Positions 31,588 to 44,136 of a stretch of 64,000 nucleotides of DNA are shown one piece after another. The position numbers and the translations under genes are program-made. The notes under the pieces were generated by a model. That model worked only from the letters and a program-made list of their open reading frames with translations. It was not told the origin of the DNA and ran no database searches. The DNA is from Thalassia testudinum (Eukaryota > Streptophyta > Magnoliopsida > Alismatales > Hydrocharitaceae), in the NCBI GenBank assembly GCA_037157565.1, contig JAZHRO010000014.1, positions 101,897,501-101,961,500 on the forward strand, in the 5' to 3' direction. Numbering within the stretch: position 1 is the stretch's first letter; the number at the start of each line of letters is the position of its first letter.

Positions 31588-32895
31588 GATAAAGTGCATA
31601 CATACAGAACCAAGAAAAGAGTCAGGAGTCTCACACACAAAAATTTTTTCGCATATGTCAAAACCACAAAAAAATTGAAAAATTATGAAAAAGAACAAAA
31701 AAATGGGGGAGGGAGGAAATTTTGTGAGCCACATATTCATAAGGAGAAAAAGAGAAAAATGACAAAAAGGAGCACCTAATGAAAAAGAAAAAGAAATAGT
31801 CATTAGTAAAAGATTAAGGAATTAACTGAAGTTCTAGACCAGATCAAGAAAAGAAATAAAAGAAAAGTGCTAAGGAGACATAACAAGAGATTAGCGGGAA
31901 CGCTGGTCTTAGGCCTCTTGGGCTAGATTTGTTAGCTTAAAAATTCACGTATCCGTTAAAATCTGGATAATCCTCAAGAGGTTGAGGAAAATGCGAAGCT
32001 TAAGTATTAGGTCTAAAGCTTAGGAAGTATTCAGCCTCGTTAACTGACCTCCGGTTTGCGGGATTCGGTAACCTAAGCACCCCAAATTCACACACAGTCT
32101 GGTTCAGTGCGCATAAACATCTAAACCATGTAAAAGCATTTAATGTTATGAAAAAGTAACCTAGATTAGGAGCGGCCAATCAACACAAGTTGATTTGGAT
32201 GAGTTCCTGGCGCGGAGAGGCGGAAAATTCCCCTCGAAGATGCGTAACAACATATCGTCTCCTCGGTGCTTGTCTCTTAGGATATTTAAATATCCTACTG
32301 GGGGCATGTAAGCACTCTGCTGGTTCAGATACCATGGGTGGCATTATCACGAAATGTTGATCACCAGGGTCTGAATTCGGCCACGGAATGCCTTGGGTGG
32401 GATTATCTCGAAATCTCGAAAGCCAGGGTTCTGGGGGTTGCCATGGGCGGTGCTATCTCGAAGCATCGATAGCCAGGAACCCTTGAGGATTGATGATGGG
32501 GACGAGGAATCCGATACAGATCGTGTTGAGAAGCTAATCCGAAGCTAGAAATAAAAAGAAAAGAGAGAGAAAAGCTCTCCAAACAAATAAATCTTCTATC
32601 TCTCTCTTACAAAAAAACACACTGTAAACGGAACTTAGGCTAAAAATGTCTCAAGCACGGGTGCTTTAACCGCGGAGTCCAACAAACCCTAGGTTAGTTT
32701 CTGTGGGCCTTAGAAACCTTTGCGGAGGACTGAGGCTAAAGTGGGTCAGGTTCGGATTTTGGTTGGTACTTGAGTACCTCTAGGCCTATCGTCGGCATTC
32801 CAACCTAATCACAAAAGAAAAAGAAAAGCACTTACACTCAGGGTCTAGAACAGAAGTTAAAACCTTGAAATTTTGCTAAGGGACTAGCAAAAGCT
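31588..32895 (+). mobile_element. 3' noncoding region of element K with triplicated motif
   Basis: No gene. It holds an A-rich tract and, at 32,332-32,487, three imperfect tandem units of about 50-60 bp (CCATGGGTGGCATTATC..., CCTTGGGTGGGATTATC..., CCATGGGCGGTGCTATC...), each ending near CCAGG. The position matches the duplicated GGCTGGCAAGT block of J and C. Confidence 0.7.
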
Positions 32896-32908
32896 AGGCA
32901 TGGGGGTA
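32896..32908 (+). promoter_or_regulatory. Polypurine tract of element K
   Basis: TAGGCATGGGGGTA directly before the 3' LTR start TGATGAGAGCC. Confidence 0.85.
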
Positions 32909-35593
32909 TGATGAGAGCCTCATCATGAGCCATAACTAGCTCATTTTGACCCAATAAAGAAGATAAAAGCTCCTACATAACCTAGAAGAAGGCCTAAATG
33001 AAGGAATAAGTGCTCTGAGAAGAAAACATGAAATAAAGGTTAAAACTGTAATTTTACCATTGCAGTTTATAAACAGGATTTCTCAGAGGCAAAACATAGG
33101 TCAAATGGTCTAAATAAGATAAAAAGTGGGTTGAGTCAATCAGAAATGGGTTCATGTGCAATTTAGGAATTAAATGACATTTGGTAACCTTAAAACAGAC
33201 CCTCTTAAATTAACAAGGTTCCGGTCAGGATAAAAATCAAGTAAACCCTCTAAAGATCATGGAAAAATACTCCTTAGGGTTTATAACACTTAATTTGGCC
33301 TTTGGAACCCAGTTTGACCTAGATTAGGGTCCTAGCTCTTCAAGTAACCTAATTTGGGTTTTTACGCAAAATGTCCAGTCAAACGAGGTCAAACCTAAAA
33401 TCCAACTTCACCATTGGATTCCTTATGTCCAAATTAGGTTTGTACCAAAATTTGGACCTAAGGGGAGGTCATCTTGACCTACTTTGCAATTTAGTACACC
33501 CAAATCATAATTTGGTCCCTATCTTTTGAAAATCCTTACAGAGAGCCCCTAATTTCATCACCACCTTTGCAATCAGGTCCTGTCGCCATTGTTAGGGAAG
33601 AACCAACCTCCGGCGAGGTTTAGAGAGGGATTACTCTGATTCCTCAGAGATCCCCTCCCAGAAATGGAAGGGAGATTCTTTGAGGAATTTCCTTCCATCT
33701 AAGGCCAATCACAATCTCTGGTGTGAACCCAATCTCTCGTACGAACACACGAGGGATTTGGGTATCTTAACCTCTTTCCTACTCCGGCGAGCCATCAGAG
33801 GCAATAGGCGTGCCCTCCACGCTCTGAGCACCCGGCCCAGTTCCTATAAAAGAACCCACACCTCCGGCCGCTCAATTTTAGCTTGACTTTGCCGGGCGTC
33901 CACCTCCAATTCATCTCTTCTTCTCCGGCCAAGAACCCAGCGAGCTCCGGCGAGCCCTCCTCCCCTCCCTCTTCGCTCTGCCACAAAACTAGTGGTAGAG
34001 ACATCTTCCTGATTCTCCTCGGCGTCGCGCAATACCCGCGCACGCCGCCTCAGCCCCGTCGTCGCCGCCGTCCTCCTCCACTGGGCAACGTCTTCTCCGG
34101 CGACAGTGGGTACAGCTGTTCGCCTCTCCGTCCCCTTCGTCCCTGTAAGTAGGTTAGATTTGTTCTCCATCTTCCACTCTCTCTTTTCCCCCTGTTATTT
34201 CATTTAATTGCCCCTTGACCATCGCTGACCACCTCCATCTTCCTCGCCTCCGACCGACCTCCAGCGAGCCGCATCCACCATTCCGCCCCTCCACATGGCT
34301 CGCCAACAGACTCATAAGCTCCGCCTCACCACAAGGAACAACTTCTACCCATCAGCCATCCCTCTACACCTCCACCACAGTCCCCTGAACAACCCCACAC
34401 TTTCGACCACAGGTTGACCTAGGCACGCACGCCTAGGCCATCCCATGGCTTGCCGCATGGCTCACCACCTTTGCTGTGCCACGGCGAAGGTCCCCAGCTG
34501 GTCTGATTGAGCCGAGAGGCTCATTTTGTGTTTGACAGTATCAAAGCTCCTGCTGCCATTGACGAAGGTTGAAGCAGCTTCGCAGCAGCTCCAGGCGTCA
34601 GGTCTTCCAGGCTTCAGGCGCAGCAGATTCGCGCGAGTAGTGCGAAGCCCTCGGGTCCAGCAAGGAGCGCTGCGAAGTTTGCAGCTGTGGCAATCACACG
34701 AAGGATCTGCAGGCGCGCGCGAGAGCAGGGCAGAGACTTTAGTCCCACATCGTTGAAATATGAGGCGCCGCTGTAGTATAAGTGGAATTTGTGTTATACG
34801 CTCGTTGCCTCCGAACGCACAGGGGTGAGGTCCCTTACCTGACCCACACTCGCCTCGTCCACGGGATCTGACCCAGCCCTATCCTGAGCACTCCTCGCGC
34901 ATCACCCACCTGCCGGTGCGCCTGGTCCCGGGTGCGAGATCCGACCCGAATACTCGTGGCTCTGGGAGAGCGTCCTTGAGAGAATTTCAGAGAGAGAGAG
35001 ACGTTCGGGTAGAGGGGAAGGGTTAGGTTTTTCTCTCTGTGTAGGCAGGCTGAACGTTGAGGAAGAAAGACTTAGCTGCGAGGGAGAAGAAGAGAAAGAA
35101 GGAAGAAAGGACTGCAGAAGGCAAGGCAGAGAAGAGAAGCAAAGGCAGGAAGAAGATCAAGGCAAGAAGAAGAAGACCTGTAGATTAGAAGAGAAGAAGA
35201 AGAAGAGCCTACGAAGAAGAAGGCAGAAGGAAAAAGAGAAGAGAGACTGTAGAGAAAGAAGAGGCCAAGTGAAGACTGTAGCAGAAAGAAAGCATATAAG
35301 AAGAAGAAGAATAATCATAGAAGGGAAAATACTTTTAAGATGTCTGATCTTGGGATCAGACGTCCAATTTTACTCTTTTGCCTGAATTACTTTTTAAATA
35401 CATTTAAAGTAAAGTTTTGAGTAAATTAGAGTGTTCAATTACATTTGAGATTAGTTGTAAGTTCCAATTGCTCCCTGTGTTCGACCTCGGATACTCCGAT
35501 TTTCGAGCAATAAAAACTCTTTATTTGTTTGAACGCTTTGTCGTCTATACTACAACGTGACATTCTTTAAAACCCCACAAAAGCGTACGAACA
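32909..35593 (+). mobile_element. 3' LTR of element K
   Basis: A 2685-bp copy of 25,810-28,512, with scattered transitions and small indels (for example the block near 27,762 is missing around 34,862). Ends CGAACA before the GGTAC duplication. Confidence 0.95.
34742..34782 (+). promoter_or_regulatory. snRNA-type USE + TATA promoter in K 3' LTR
   Basis: GTCCCACATCG (34,742-34,752) with 24-bp spacing to TATAAG (34,777-34,782). Both boxes and the spacing are unchanged, although the intervening 24 bases carry several substitutions relative to the 5' LTR. Confidence 0.7.
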
Positions 35594-35598
35594 GGTAC

Positions 35599-36566
35599 AT
35601 GGAATACTTAGGTCTTATTCATTCACATAGAATCCGATTAAACCACATTAAAGCACCCAAAATCAGAGTATGACTTCAGAAAAGTTCCAGACCCAGCAAA
35701 AGAAAGAGAACACATGCCAACGAATATGCTATCCGCAAATTGTCTTAATGGGCAGCCTACGATAATCCAGAAACAAGACTGAATCAAAGGAAGGGTGAAC
35801 TACTCTACCTAACGTCACCATAGGGTGACGATGACTCCAAACCATGTGCACAAGGCCTAGGGGTAGTCTCCACGCCTGCCTCAAATTTGTGCACGCACCT
35901 AGGGCAAGACCTAGTTCACGTGGACCAAACATTAGGTTGGAAACACCTAATCACGTTTATGATTTTTCACTAAGAAAATAGTACTCAAAAATGAAAATAA
36001 AGTCAACCAACGCATAGTACGTGTTGATACGATTCCAACAGTACCTTATGTGTTGAAATCCGAGGTTGGGAATGCCTTGAACCATTTGAAACAATGCGAG
36101 GGGGTCCTAAACCACTTCTGGACTGGTCGATTCACGAGAATCGACCCCGCTCCACTGCTGCCACGCGTCACCAGTTGGTTCTGCCACACCCACACATGTG
36201 GATCATGTTCGGTAGCTATTCGATCGCCACGCGTCACAGATCCACGGTGGAAGTCCTCCCCAGCACGCTTTCCTCTTTGCATGAAGGCACGCGCATCATG
36301 CTCCCAACGTGCAACACATGTCATGAATCTATGCATAGCCATTGGATCAAACAACCTTCGCTTGCCACTGCTGTTGCCTCTGTGAGAATTGTGGAAGGGA
36401 AACCTAGGGTTTTTGAAATTACGAATAGGTCCCTAGGTTTTTGAATTTAGATTTCTAATTGAAATCTAACTCTTTCTCTCTCAATTTCTCTTGGGTTTTG
36501 GGGGCTCGAAAGAATAATGACGAATCTAGACCCAAGGGTACTTATCTATAGATTGAAATTAGGGTT
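35599..36566 (-). mobile_element. 3' LTR of chromovirus A, segment 2
   Basis: Continuation of 24,629-25,809 after element K, matching 56,676-57,630. The match ends near 36,566, where LTR G begins. The remaining half-kilobase of this LTR (equivalent of 57,630-58,155) is missing. Confidence 0.82.
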
Positions 36567-39500
36567 ATTTTCATCGCGAAATGAGTAAAAATATTTCTAC
36601 GTTATCGTTGTAGCTACGGATCGCATTGAAGCAACATAAATTTATAGATCAGAAAATGTTAAGTCTTGAGTCGTTCATAGGGAGGCAAAACGTGATTTTT
36701 GTGTGAAAGCTTTTCAAAAAGATGTTTTAAGCAAATATTTATAATATGTATATATGTATACATAGACAAGGATTCTTGAGATCGAATAAACATTTTATTG
36801 ATAAAGAGAATGTCCCACAAATCTAATGTAATTGAATACTTGAAAATAACATGAAACAGAGGAATAAACTGTGGAGGAGGAAAAGAAGAAGAGAATGTGG
36901 TGGAGATGACGGAGCCACTTGTGGGATTCTTGTGCAAAGTGCGATAGCACTTTAGATCCAGGGTGTCAGGAAGAAGACTAGAGAGAGGTTGCAAAGAGAG
37001 AGGGGGGTGTGCACTATGGTGGTTAAACTAAACTAAGACTAATTCCTCCATCTCTAGGTATCTAAGTTATGTTCCAAAGGGTAGAGGCTAGGTCCTTTTA
37101 TAGAAAAGTAGGTGGCTTCCTATTGGTTGATCTAGAATGCCTAGGATGACTAATTTGGATGGTTTAGATTTAATCAAAAGTGATGCCTAGGATTGGTTGA
37201 ATAAGGATCTTAGGATCTAAGTTGTAGAGCTAGGATAGGATGAGGGTTTTCTAAAAATAGGCAACCTAGGTAGGTGGCTACCAGGGGATAAAATCTTTCC
37301 AAGAGATAAGATCTTATCTCTTGGTCAACCAATAAGGGATAAAATCTTCTTAAGTTGGAACCAACTTAAGAGGATTAGGCTAAGATTTTCGTGGGTCTTA
37401 TGTAGGTACGGTTAGGGATAGACATAGGTTGTGAGAATAGGTTCCTAATTGGGCTAGGTTGACCCTAAGTCTAGTGGGTTGTATCCAAATAGGCTTCATG
37501 AACCCAATTGACTTATACTAAGTCAATTAAGAGAGCTTATGGACCTAAATAGGTTCTTGGGTTAAGGATTGGTTCTAGGGTTGGTTGGATAGGTTCTTGG
37601 ATAGTAGGACAACTCTGTGGATAAAGGGTCAAGATCATGGATAGTGTTATTAGTAGGGTCGTGTTTCGCGTGTTAGAGATTGAGGTTACAAGTAACCTGT
37701 CGTCGTAGTTGCAAAGCACGTCGATTAGATAAAATTTATACCAAAACTCCAAGGGAGTCCCGGGTCGAACACAGGGAGGCGATGTTTACTTTAGTTGAAA
37801 ATCGTGCTTCGATTCGTTTCTTTTTGGTATTTTAGGGTTTTGTTATTTTTTTTTGTGTTTTTGAAATAAAAGACAAGCAAATGATTCACAAGATAGAGAT
37901 GTGGAACAAATATGATATATATCAATTCAATGTCGATTACAATGAACTACAAAAGCATAGAAAGAGAGGGAGGTGAGAGGAAATCTCCCGAATCGGCTGT
38001 TCGGCGAGACGACGGCGCCTGGTGGAAGCTCGGACGAAGGAGGTGAGGAGCGGGATGACGGAGGTGAGATGCTGGAGGACGTCGGGTTGAGGAAAGCTTC
38101 AGCGTAGCTCCGGAATGGAGGTGAGAAGATGGAGTTGATTTGTTATCGGAATGGAGGTGAGAGGACGGCTCCAAGGTCACCTATGAAGGGAGATGGGAAG
38201 TTGGAGGAGTATTTGGTGGGGTAGAGTTTCGCTACACTAATAGGCATCTTGGGAGCTTGAGAACAAGCTCTAATGGAGCGTTGGTAGGCTTGCTAAAGTT
38301 TGAGAGTAGGTGGGAGTAGAGTAGGTAGAGATGGCTTGGAAGGGAGGGGGTGAAGGTCCTTTTATAGTGGTGGAGAAGAGGCAAAAATCGGTATGGGACC
38401 ATTAGTGACATCCAGGAAGTCGCTGGAAACGTCGCTGTAGGTAGCTCATGCCCGCTGGCACCCACAACTGGCTTTGCTGGCATGCGATGAATTACCGATG
38501 GTTGTAAGCGTCGCTGTAAGTCCAGCTCATGCGTCGCTGTAGTCCACCTCACGCTGCGCTGGCGTTGCTCCTGCCTTGTTGCGCACGTACGCACGCCCAC
38601 GCGTTGGCACTGCGCGCATGCGCGCCCACGCACCCACGCATGCACCTGTGCTGCTGCGCGCGTGCGGTGCTGTGTGTGTGTGCTGGCGGCCTGGGTTGCG
38701 CCACGTGGCGTAGTCTGGGCTGTCCATCTTCTTGTTGTAGGGGTTGCTACAGAGGTCAGATTGAGTCGATTTTCGCGCCGTTAGGCTGCGATCGTCGACC
38801 CAAATCCATCCATGCGGTCGGATTTATCATTTGAAGCTCCGAATTATGTCTCCTAGTCCCTTGGCCGTTGATCTTCCTTGGACTGCATATGGTGCTACGG
38901 AACTTCGATCGAGGCGATTTCAGAGGCGTTGGACTCCGATCGTCGTCTTGATCAGATCCGTACGGTCGGATCGTCAATTCGAGGCTCCGAAATAAATATC
39001 CTTCTCTCTTAACCACAAAAAGGATGCAATTAACCTAAATTATATACAACTACTCTAAATGAAGAATGATGCATGCTATGCAATATTTATAACATGAAAT
39101 GCAAATCTAAGCCTAGGAACATGCTTGAATAGGCATTTTACCCTTAATAAATGTGTTTACATCAGTTATCCATGATTTTGGCTTTTGATCTCACTTATCC
39201 AGTTTGAGTTGACTTAAGGGTAGGAGTTGGGATAAGAGTATCCTAGGGTTCTAAGGGTAGGGTTAGGTTATCCTAGTCCCTCTATCTCTTCTTCTTTAGA
39301 TTTTCATTTCTTCCTTGATCAAATCTTGGTCTTCAACCAGCTCCTAATTCTACTGTAGCTTCTTTTCTATTCACCTTAATGCTCCCGCTTATTCCAAATC
39401 TTTAACCTATATTATTCACAAAAGACTAAAATTAGACAATTAGGTTTAAACTAAATATAATGCACAGAATATTCATGCATGCTCTAAATGCAACATTTAT

Positions 39501-39577
39501 AATTTAAATGCATGATTTTATTAAGGAGCTAACCCTAAAATAAGGTAATGAGGGTAATAGATTAGACTGTTATCTCA
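36567..39577 (-). mobile_element. 3' LTR of element G (contains solo LTR D)
   Basis: The minus-strand LTR starts TGAGATAACAGTC at 39,577, directly behind a PPT (plus CCCCCATGCC at 39,578), and ends near 36,567. It has a TATAAAAG box (minus) near 37,095 and a GCCTCCCTATGAACGACTC U5 phrase near 36,690. Net of D it is about 1.5 kb. Confidence 0.72.
37651..39164 (-). mobile_element. Solo LTR D
   Basis: 1514-bp LTR inserted in LTR G, with exact duplications GTTAT (37,646-37,650 and 39,165-39,169). On the minus strand it starts TGATGTAAACAC, like the C LTRs. Its other end reads TA instead of TG at 37,651, probably mutated. TATAAAAG box (minus) at 38,359-38,366. No internal sequence. Confidence 0.88.
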
Positions 39578-40521
39578 CCCCCATGCCTATCTTTTGCTAG
39601 TCCCATAGAAAAATCCATATGAAAAATGAATGCAAGGTGTATGATCCATGCTAATTACAACTCGGCCCCTAAAGGACTGCTTATTCCTTGTTATCAAGGG
39701 TTTGACAAAAGATTTCTTCTTGTCTTCTTCCAAAATTTAGAAATCTAGGAAAATGTGGAAATGATATGATAGTAGCCTAAGAAACAGATCCAAGTGAAAA
39801 GCCAATACACACTTAAAGTTCATACTTAACCCTCGATAAAAATTATATTAGGATAAGTAAACTTCTTCCCTCGGGGATACAAATAATTTGAAATTTTTAC
39901 CTCGGCATTTTAGCTTAGGTAGAAGATGTCTGAGTCAAATCGTTTTATATTTGGTGGCTTACACTCATTTAGTGCTACATGTAGCCTAGTACTACAAACT
40001 CTAGATCTTTAAACTATCAAACAAATCAACCCAGAGAGTGGCTCAAAATTGTGCTCTCTTTTAGTTCATTTGCACTCCCTTTCTTTTCTTTTTTTTTTTC
40101 TTTTTTTGAGCTGAAAATCTCATTAGATTTTGTAAATGTACTAAATATTTGGTGGGCTCACATGACATTAACACTTCAATTAAAGTTCTGATAATCCTAT
40201 AACTAAGTTAGAATTCCTCAGCCCATATTCAGGCAGTTAGAAATACAGAAAAAGTAGGTCAGGGCCATATTTAGTGGATCACAAAGGGAGTGGGTGTTGT
40301 TGCATCAATGTAATGAAATAAACACAACTATGAACTCAATACTTCTTTTTTTTTTTTCCAGACTTTTTCTCTTTTCCCTTTTTTTTTTCACATATATATA
40401 TTTTCCTTTTCTTTTTTTCATTAAGACAATGTGACATAACATGTAAATTTTTATTCACGAGGCATTATTGGGGATTGGTGATGTTCAAGAGGATATCGGG
40501 TGGCTTATTTGGTGGAAGTGC
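39578..40521 (-). mobile_element. Element G internal 3' fragment
   Basis: Noncoding. PPT at 39,578-39,595 (minus), T-rich runs near 40,083-40,110 and 40,343-40,400, and 40,180-40,521 matching B's 3' region (1440-1800). The match stops exactly at GGTGGAAGTGC (40,521), after which chromovirus integrase begins, so the rest of G was deleted. Confidence 0.7.
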
Positions 40522-41170
40522 ACCAAACAATCTCCTTGAGTACACCAAACGATCACATGATCTCCCGTATATACAACTCCGCTAGTTGTGAAGGACCATA
40601 AGTCACTTTGTTCGTCAAGCGATCCATAATTACCCAGACAACATCATGTCTTCTCTAATTCAAAGGTAGCCTAGTCACAAAGTCCATCGAGATGCTCCCC
40701 TACTTCCACTCTGGGATAGGAAGAGGTTGCAACTGACCGGCTGGTCTCTGATGCCCTACCTTGACTTGTTGACAAACCAGGCATTGTCTTACAAACTCAC
40801 CTACATCCTTCTTCAGACCACTCTACCAGAAGTTTCTCTTTAGATCATGATATATCTTAGTGTTCCTGGATGGATAGTGAGCCTGCTACAATGAGCCTCG
40901 GACAATAGTTCCTGTCAAAGTGCTTCATCTTGCAGGACACACAGCCTACCACAGAGTCGGAATACCCTGTCCACAAAGGTGAGCTTGCCAGGATTTCTCC
41001 CGAGTATCTGATCATGAAGAATCTATAAGTTAGCATCCTCCATTTACTTGTCCATTACACAGGATATCAGATTAGGCTATGTGTCTCATCACTGTCAACT
41101 CCCTCAGGTATCCTACCACCTGTGATGGTTTCCACTGGGTTGCCTCAATCATACTACCCCACCTCTATGC
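40522..41170 (-). pseudogene. Chromovirus integrase, truncated (element A)
   Basis: The minus strand encodes the integrase zinc finger with VRQCLVCQQVKVGHQRPAG and the core start LQPLPIPEWKWGSISMDF, typical of Tekay/Del chromoviruses. It then has VVWVIMDRLTNKVTYG and LAELYIREIM, followed by a stop. The sequence ends just before the second catalytic Asp, at the 40,521/40,522 deletion junction. C-terminal and chromo domains are lost. Confidence 0.85.
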
Positions 41171-42400
41171 CTGAAGAGCTGCCAATTGGGTTAGTGGCTT
41201 CCTACTGAGAGCTTCTGCCATGACATTTCCCTTCCCTGGATGATAGACTATTACACAATCATAATCCTTCAGAAGTTCCATCTAGCATCTCTGTCTCAAG
41301 TTCAACTCCTTTTGATCAAAAGGATACTTTAGGCTCTTGTGATTTGTGTGAATCTCAAATGTCTCACCATATAAGTAGTGGCACCAAATCTTCAGGGTGA
41401 ATACTATGGCTACTAGCTCCAAGTCGTGTGTCGGATAGTTTTTCTCATGCAGCTTCAATTGTTTCGAGGCATAGGCAACCACATGTCCATGCTACATCAG
41501 AACATAGCCCAGTCCTTGAAGTGAAGCACCTGCGTGTATGATAAATTTTCCACCGCTGCTGGGGATGGTAAGTACAGGGGCTGAAGTTAACTTCTCCTTG
41601 AGCATCTGGAAACTGGTCTCACAATCACCGATACGAACAAAAGGAGTATCCTTCCTCGTTAACTGGGTTAACGGGAGAGCGATATGTGAAAAGCCCTATA
41701 TGAATCGCCTGTAATAAATTGCTAAGCCTAGGAAACTATGGATGTCTATCACTGTCTTGGGTTGCTCCCACTTCATCATTGCCTTAACCTTGGAAGGATC
41801 CACTGAAATCCCTACACTTGACACCACATGTCCTAGAAACTCCACTTGACACAGCCATAAATCACACTAATTGAACTTGGCAAATAACCTGTGTTTCTTC
41901 AGAGTATCCAGGACCAACTGGAGGTGCTGCTCATGCTGGCCTCATCATGGGAATAGATGAGGACATCGTTAATGAATACCATGACAAAGTGGTCCAGATG
42001 TGGTTTGAAAATCCAGTTCATCAAGTCCATGAATGCGACAGGGGCATTCGTCAGTCCGAACGACGTCACCAAGAACTTGTGGCCATAACGAGTCCTGAAA
42101 GCACTCTTCAGTACATCCGCTTCTCTAATCTTAAGCTGATTGTAGCCTGATCGTAGATTAATAAGTCATCGATTTGCGAAAGCTGATCAAATAAGTCATC
42201 GATTTGCGGAAGGGGATATCTGCTCTTGATGTTCACCTTATTCAACTGTTGGTAGTCAATGCAAAGGCGTAAGGTGCCATCCTTCTTCACGAACAATAGT
42301 AGAGCCCCCCAGGATGAGGCACTAGGCCGAATGAACCCCTTGTCAAGGAGTTCTTGAAGCTATGTCTTTAGCTCCTTCAACTTTGCTAGTGCCATCTAGT
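41171..42400 (-). pseudogene. Chromovirus reverse transcriptase and RNase H (element A)
   Basis: RT fingers [20 protein letters not shown] and [15 protein letters not shown] (42,108-42,296), disrupted by a 30-bp tandem duplication (42,161-42,210). The active site at 41,951-41,980 reads [10 protein letters not shown], where the first Asp of the usual IDD is Asn (codon at 41,968-41,970). RNase H at 41,282-41,482 reads [20 protein letters not shown] and [10 protein letters not shown], again with TDH changed to TNH. Both Asp losses are GAC-to-AAC, so the enzyme is dead. Confidence 0.88.
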
Positions 42401-43080
42401 ATGGGGTAATCGATATAGGATTGGTTCCAGGAATGAGAGAGATCTCAAACCCGATCACTCACTTAGGTGGAAGTCTCAGGAGGTCCTCTAGGAACAAATC
42501 TGCATATTCCCATACAACTTGTACACCCCTCAACTCCAGTTTCTCTCTTGGGGTTGCAAATACGTAGGCAAGGTATCTGCTGCACCCCCCCTCAGTAATC
42601 TGGCTATTTGCAAAGCTGAGATACACCTGACTGGTCTGCTCTCAAATTTGTCGTAAAACTCAAACTGCAGTGTTGCTAGAATCAAAAAGACAACCTTCTT
42701 CTTGAAATAATTGACCGACACATGGTTCCTTGACAACCAATCCATGTCGAGAATGCCATCAAAATCCCCTATCTTGATTTCCATCAGGTTGGTTAGCAGA
42801 GTGTAGTCCTTGATGCCCACCTTACATTCTCTGAATACTTTCTCAGCTATCCAAAGCTGACCTACTGGACCCCTGATGACCAATGACTTATCTAGTAGTA
42901 CTGGTTGTTTCCTTAGTTTCGCAAAAGACTTAGGTGATATAAAAGAATGGAAAGTGTCGAGTCAACCAGAGTAAAGACTAACTGCTAGTCAATCATCACC
43001 ATACCTGCCACCACAGATGGTGAAGCTTGTGCATCCCTCACAAATAGAGCATATACTCTCCCTACCAGCAAAGGTGCAGA
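42401..43080 (-). pseudogene. Chromovirus protease (element A)
   Basis: The 42,530-42,883 frame holds the end of a chromovirus aspartic protease: FDGILDMDWLSRNHVSVNYFKKKVVF (the ILGMDWL motif with Gly to Asp). Remains of the active-site region (VDS...) are near 42,960, followed by frameshifts. Confidence 0.75.
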
Positions 43081-43107
43081 AGAACCAGCCATGCTCTAAG
43101 TAGGCCT

Positions 43108-43401
43108 CTATCTTGGAGTAGTCCCACCTCCTTGAAACCGCTGGGAGCCCCTGCTACGGGTATAATAAGTCCGAGCTGCTCCTCTAATCTCATTGAAAGA
43201 CAACACACCCTGGGCCCCTATTTTGGCTGTACAGTCCTTCCTAATGTGGCCCTGCTGGCCACACTTGTGGCAAGATCGCTGCTCTGGCCCTGACTGTACT
43301 GGTCTCGCAGTGCCTTGAGTCTTTGTCAATGCAGCAGGATGGGGTTGAGTGTATCCTGAGGTCGAGGTCGATGCTTGCTGCTGAGGGGCTTGAGGTACAG
43401 G
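43108..43401 (-). pseudogene. Chromovirus gag C-terminal part with zinc knuckle (element A)
   Basis: The minus strand reads a Gln/Ser/Thr-rich spacer, then CHKCGQQGHIRKDC, a CX2CX4HX4C nucleocapsid zinc knuckle that binds RNA, then RGAARTYYTRSRGSQRF. The capsid core, gag start, leader and PBS are all missing. The frame runs straight into the LTR end at 43,402. Confidence 0.88.
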
Positions 43402-44136
43402 TGACGACCTGAGTCCCGCGAAGTGACAAAACTTGAGTCACCATGTGCTAACAACCAGCAGAAACCACCCGCAAGATCGCAGTCACCCAACACATAGTCA
43501 TAGAACATTAATAGCCAACATGCATCCATAATGCATTAAATGAAAAAAAAATAAAGTACCGACAACATGATAAAATTCACTACAAAAGCAGAAAGTAAAG
43601 AGTTCCCGTGTAATCACAAATAGATAGGAATAAAATCTAATAGTGGAAAAGAAACAAGTAAGAACATTGGCTTAAAATGGACCATCTCCTTAAGTAGGAT
43701 TCGGTTCCGCGGTAGATTGACCAACAATAGCTGTTGCACCCGACTGCTCAGTAACACTTGAGTATGGAACTTGAGAACCACGTCAGTGAAAACTGAGTAG
43801 AGTAGAACAACTAGAACGAGTAGCAATAGTAACAAGAGTAAAAGACAGAGGGTACTGTATCATCAGTTAATCCATTTACGAATTATCACTTATCCAAATT
43901 TAGTTATGCATTTAGCCTATATTGTTATAGTTCACAGTTCGTTAATCGATGTCTCGGGACAGGAGATGATCTTGTGTAAGCCACCTGCCTGGTTGGGAAA
44001 ATGGCTTATACCCATCAAGTCACTACTCTCTATCACCCTAGGGTCATTGTGAAAAGGGGTGGTGGCTATGTTGTGTAGCATGAACACGTACAAGCACTAT
44101 GTATGCTGAACCACAGACAACCAATGACCCACCCAC
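43402..44136 (-). mobile_element. 5' LTR of chromovirus A, segment 1
   Basis: Homologous to 24,629-25,380. Its terminal TGACGACCTGAG lies directly against gag. Interrupted at CCCAC by solo LTR F. Confidence 0.85.

Larger units (their letters stand above)
25810..35593 (+). mobile_element. Complete non-autonomous LTR element K
   Basis: A 9784-bp element with exact duplications GGTAC (25,805-25,809 and 35,594-35,598), long near-identical LTRs, a perfect tRNA-Asp PBS, one acidic ORF and a PPT, but no gag-pol domains. The undisturbed target is visible at 56,650-56,690 in the other LTR of A, where the sequence reads straight through. This proves a clean insertion. Confidence 0.95.

Noticed and set aside
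36050..36444. 111-116 codon frames suggesting a host gene fragment
   Set aside because: The segment is LTR of chromovirus A. The homologous copy at 57,120-57,500 does not keep the frames.
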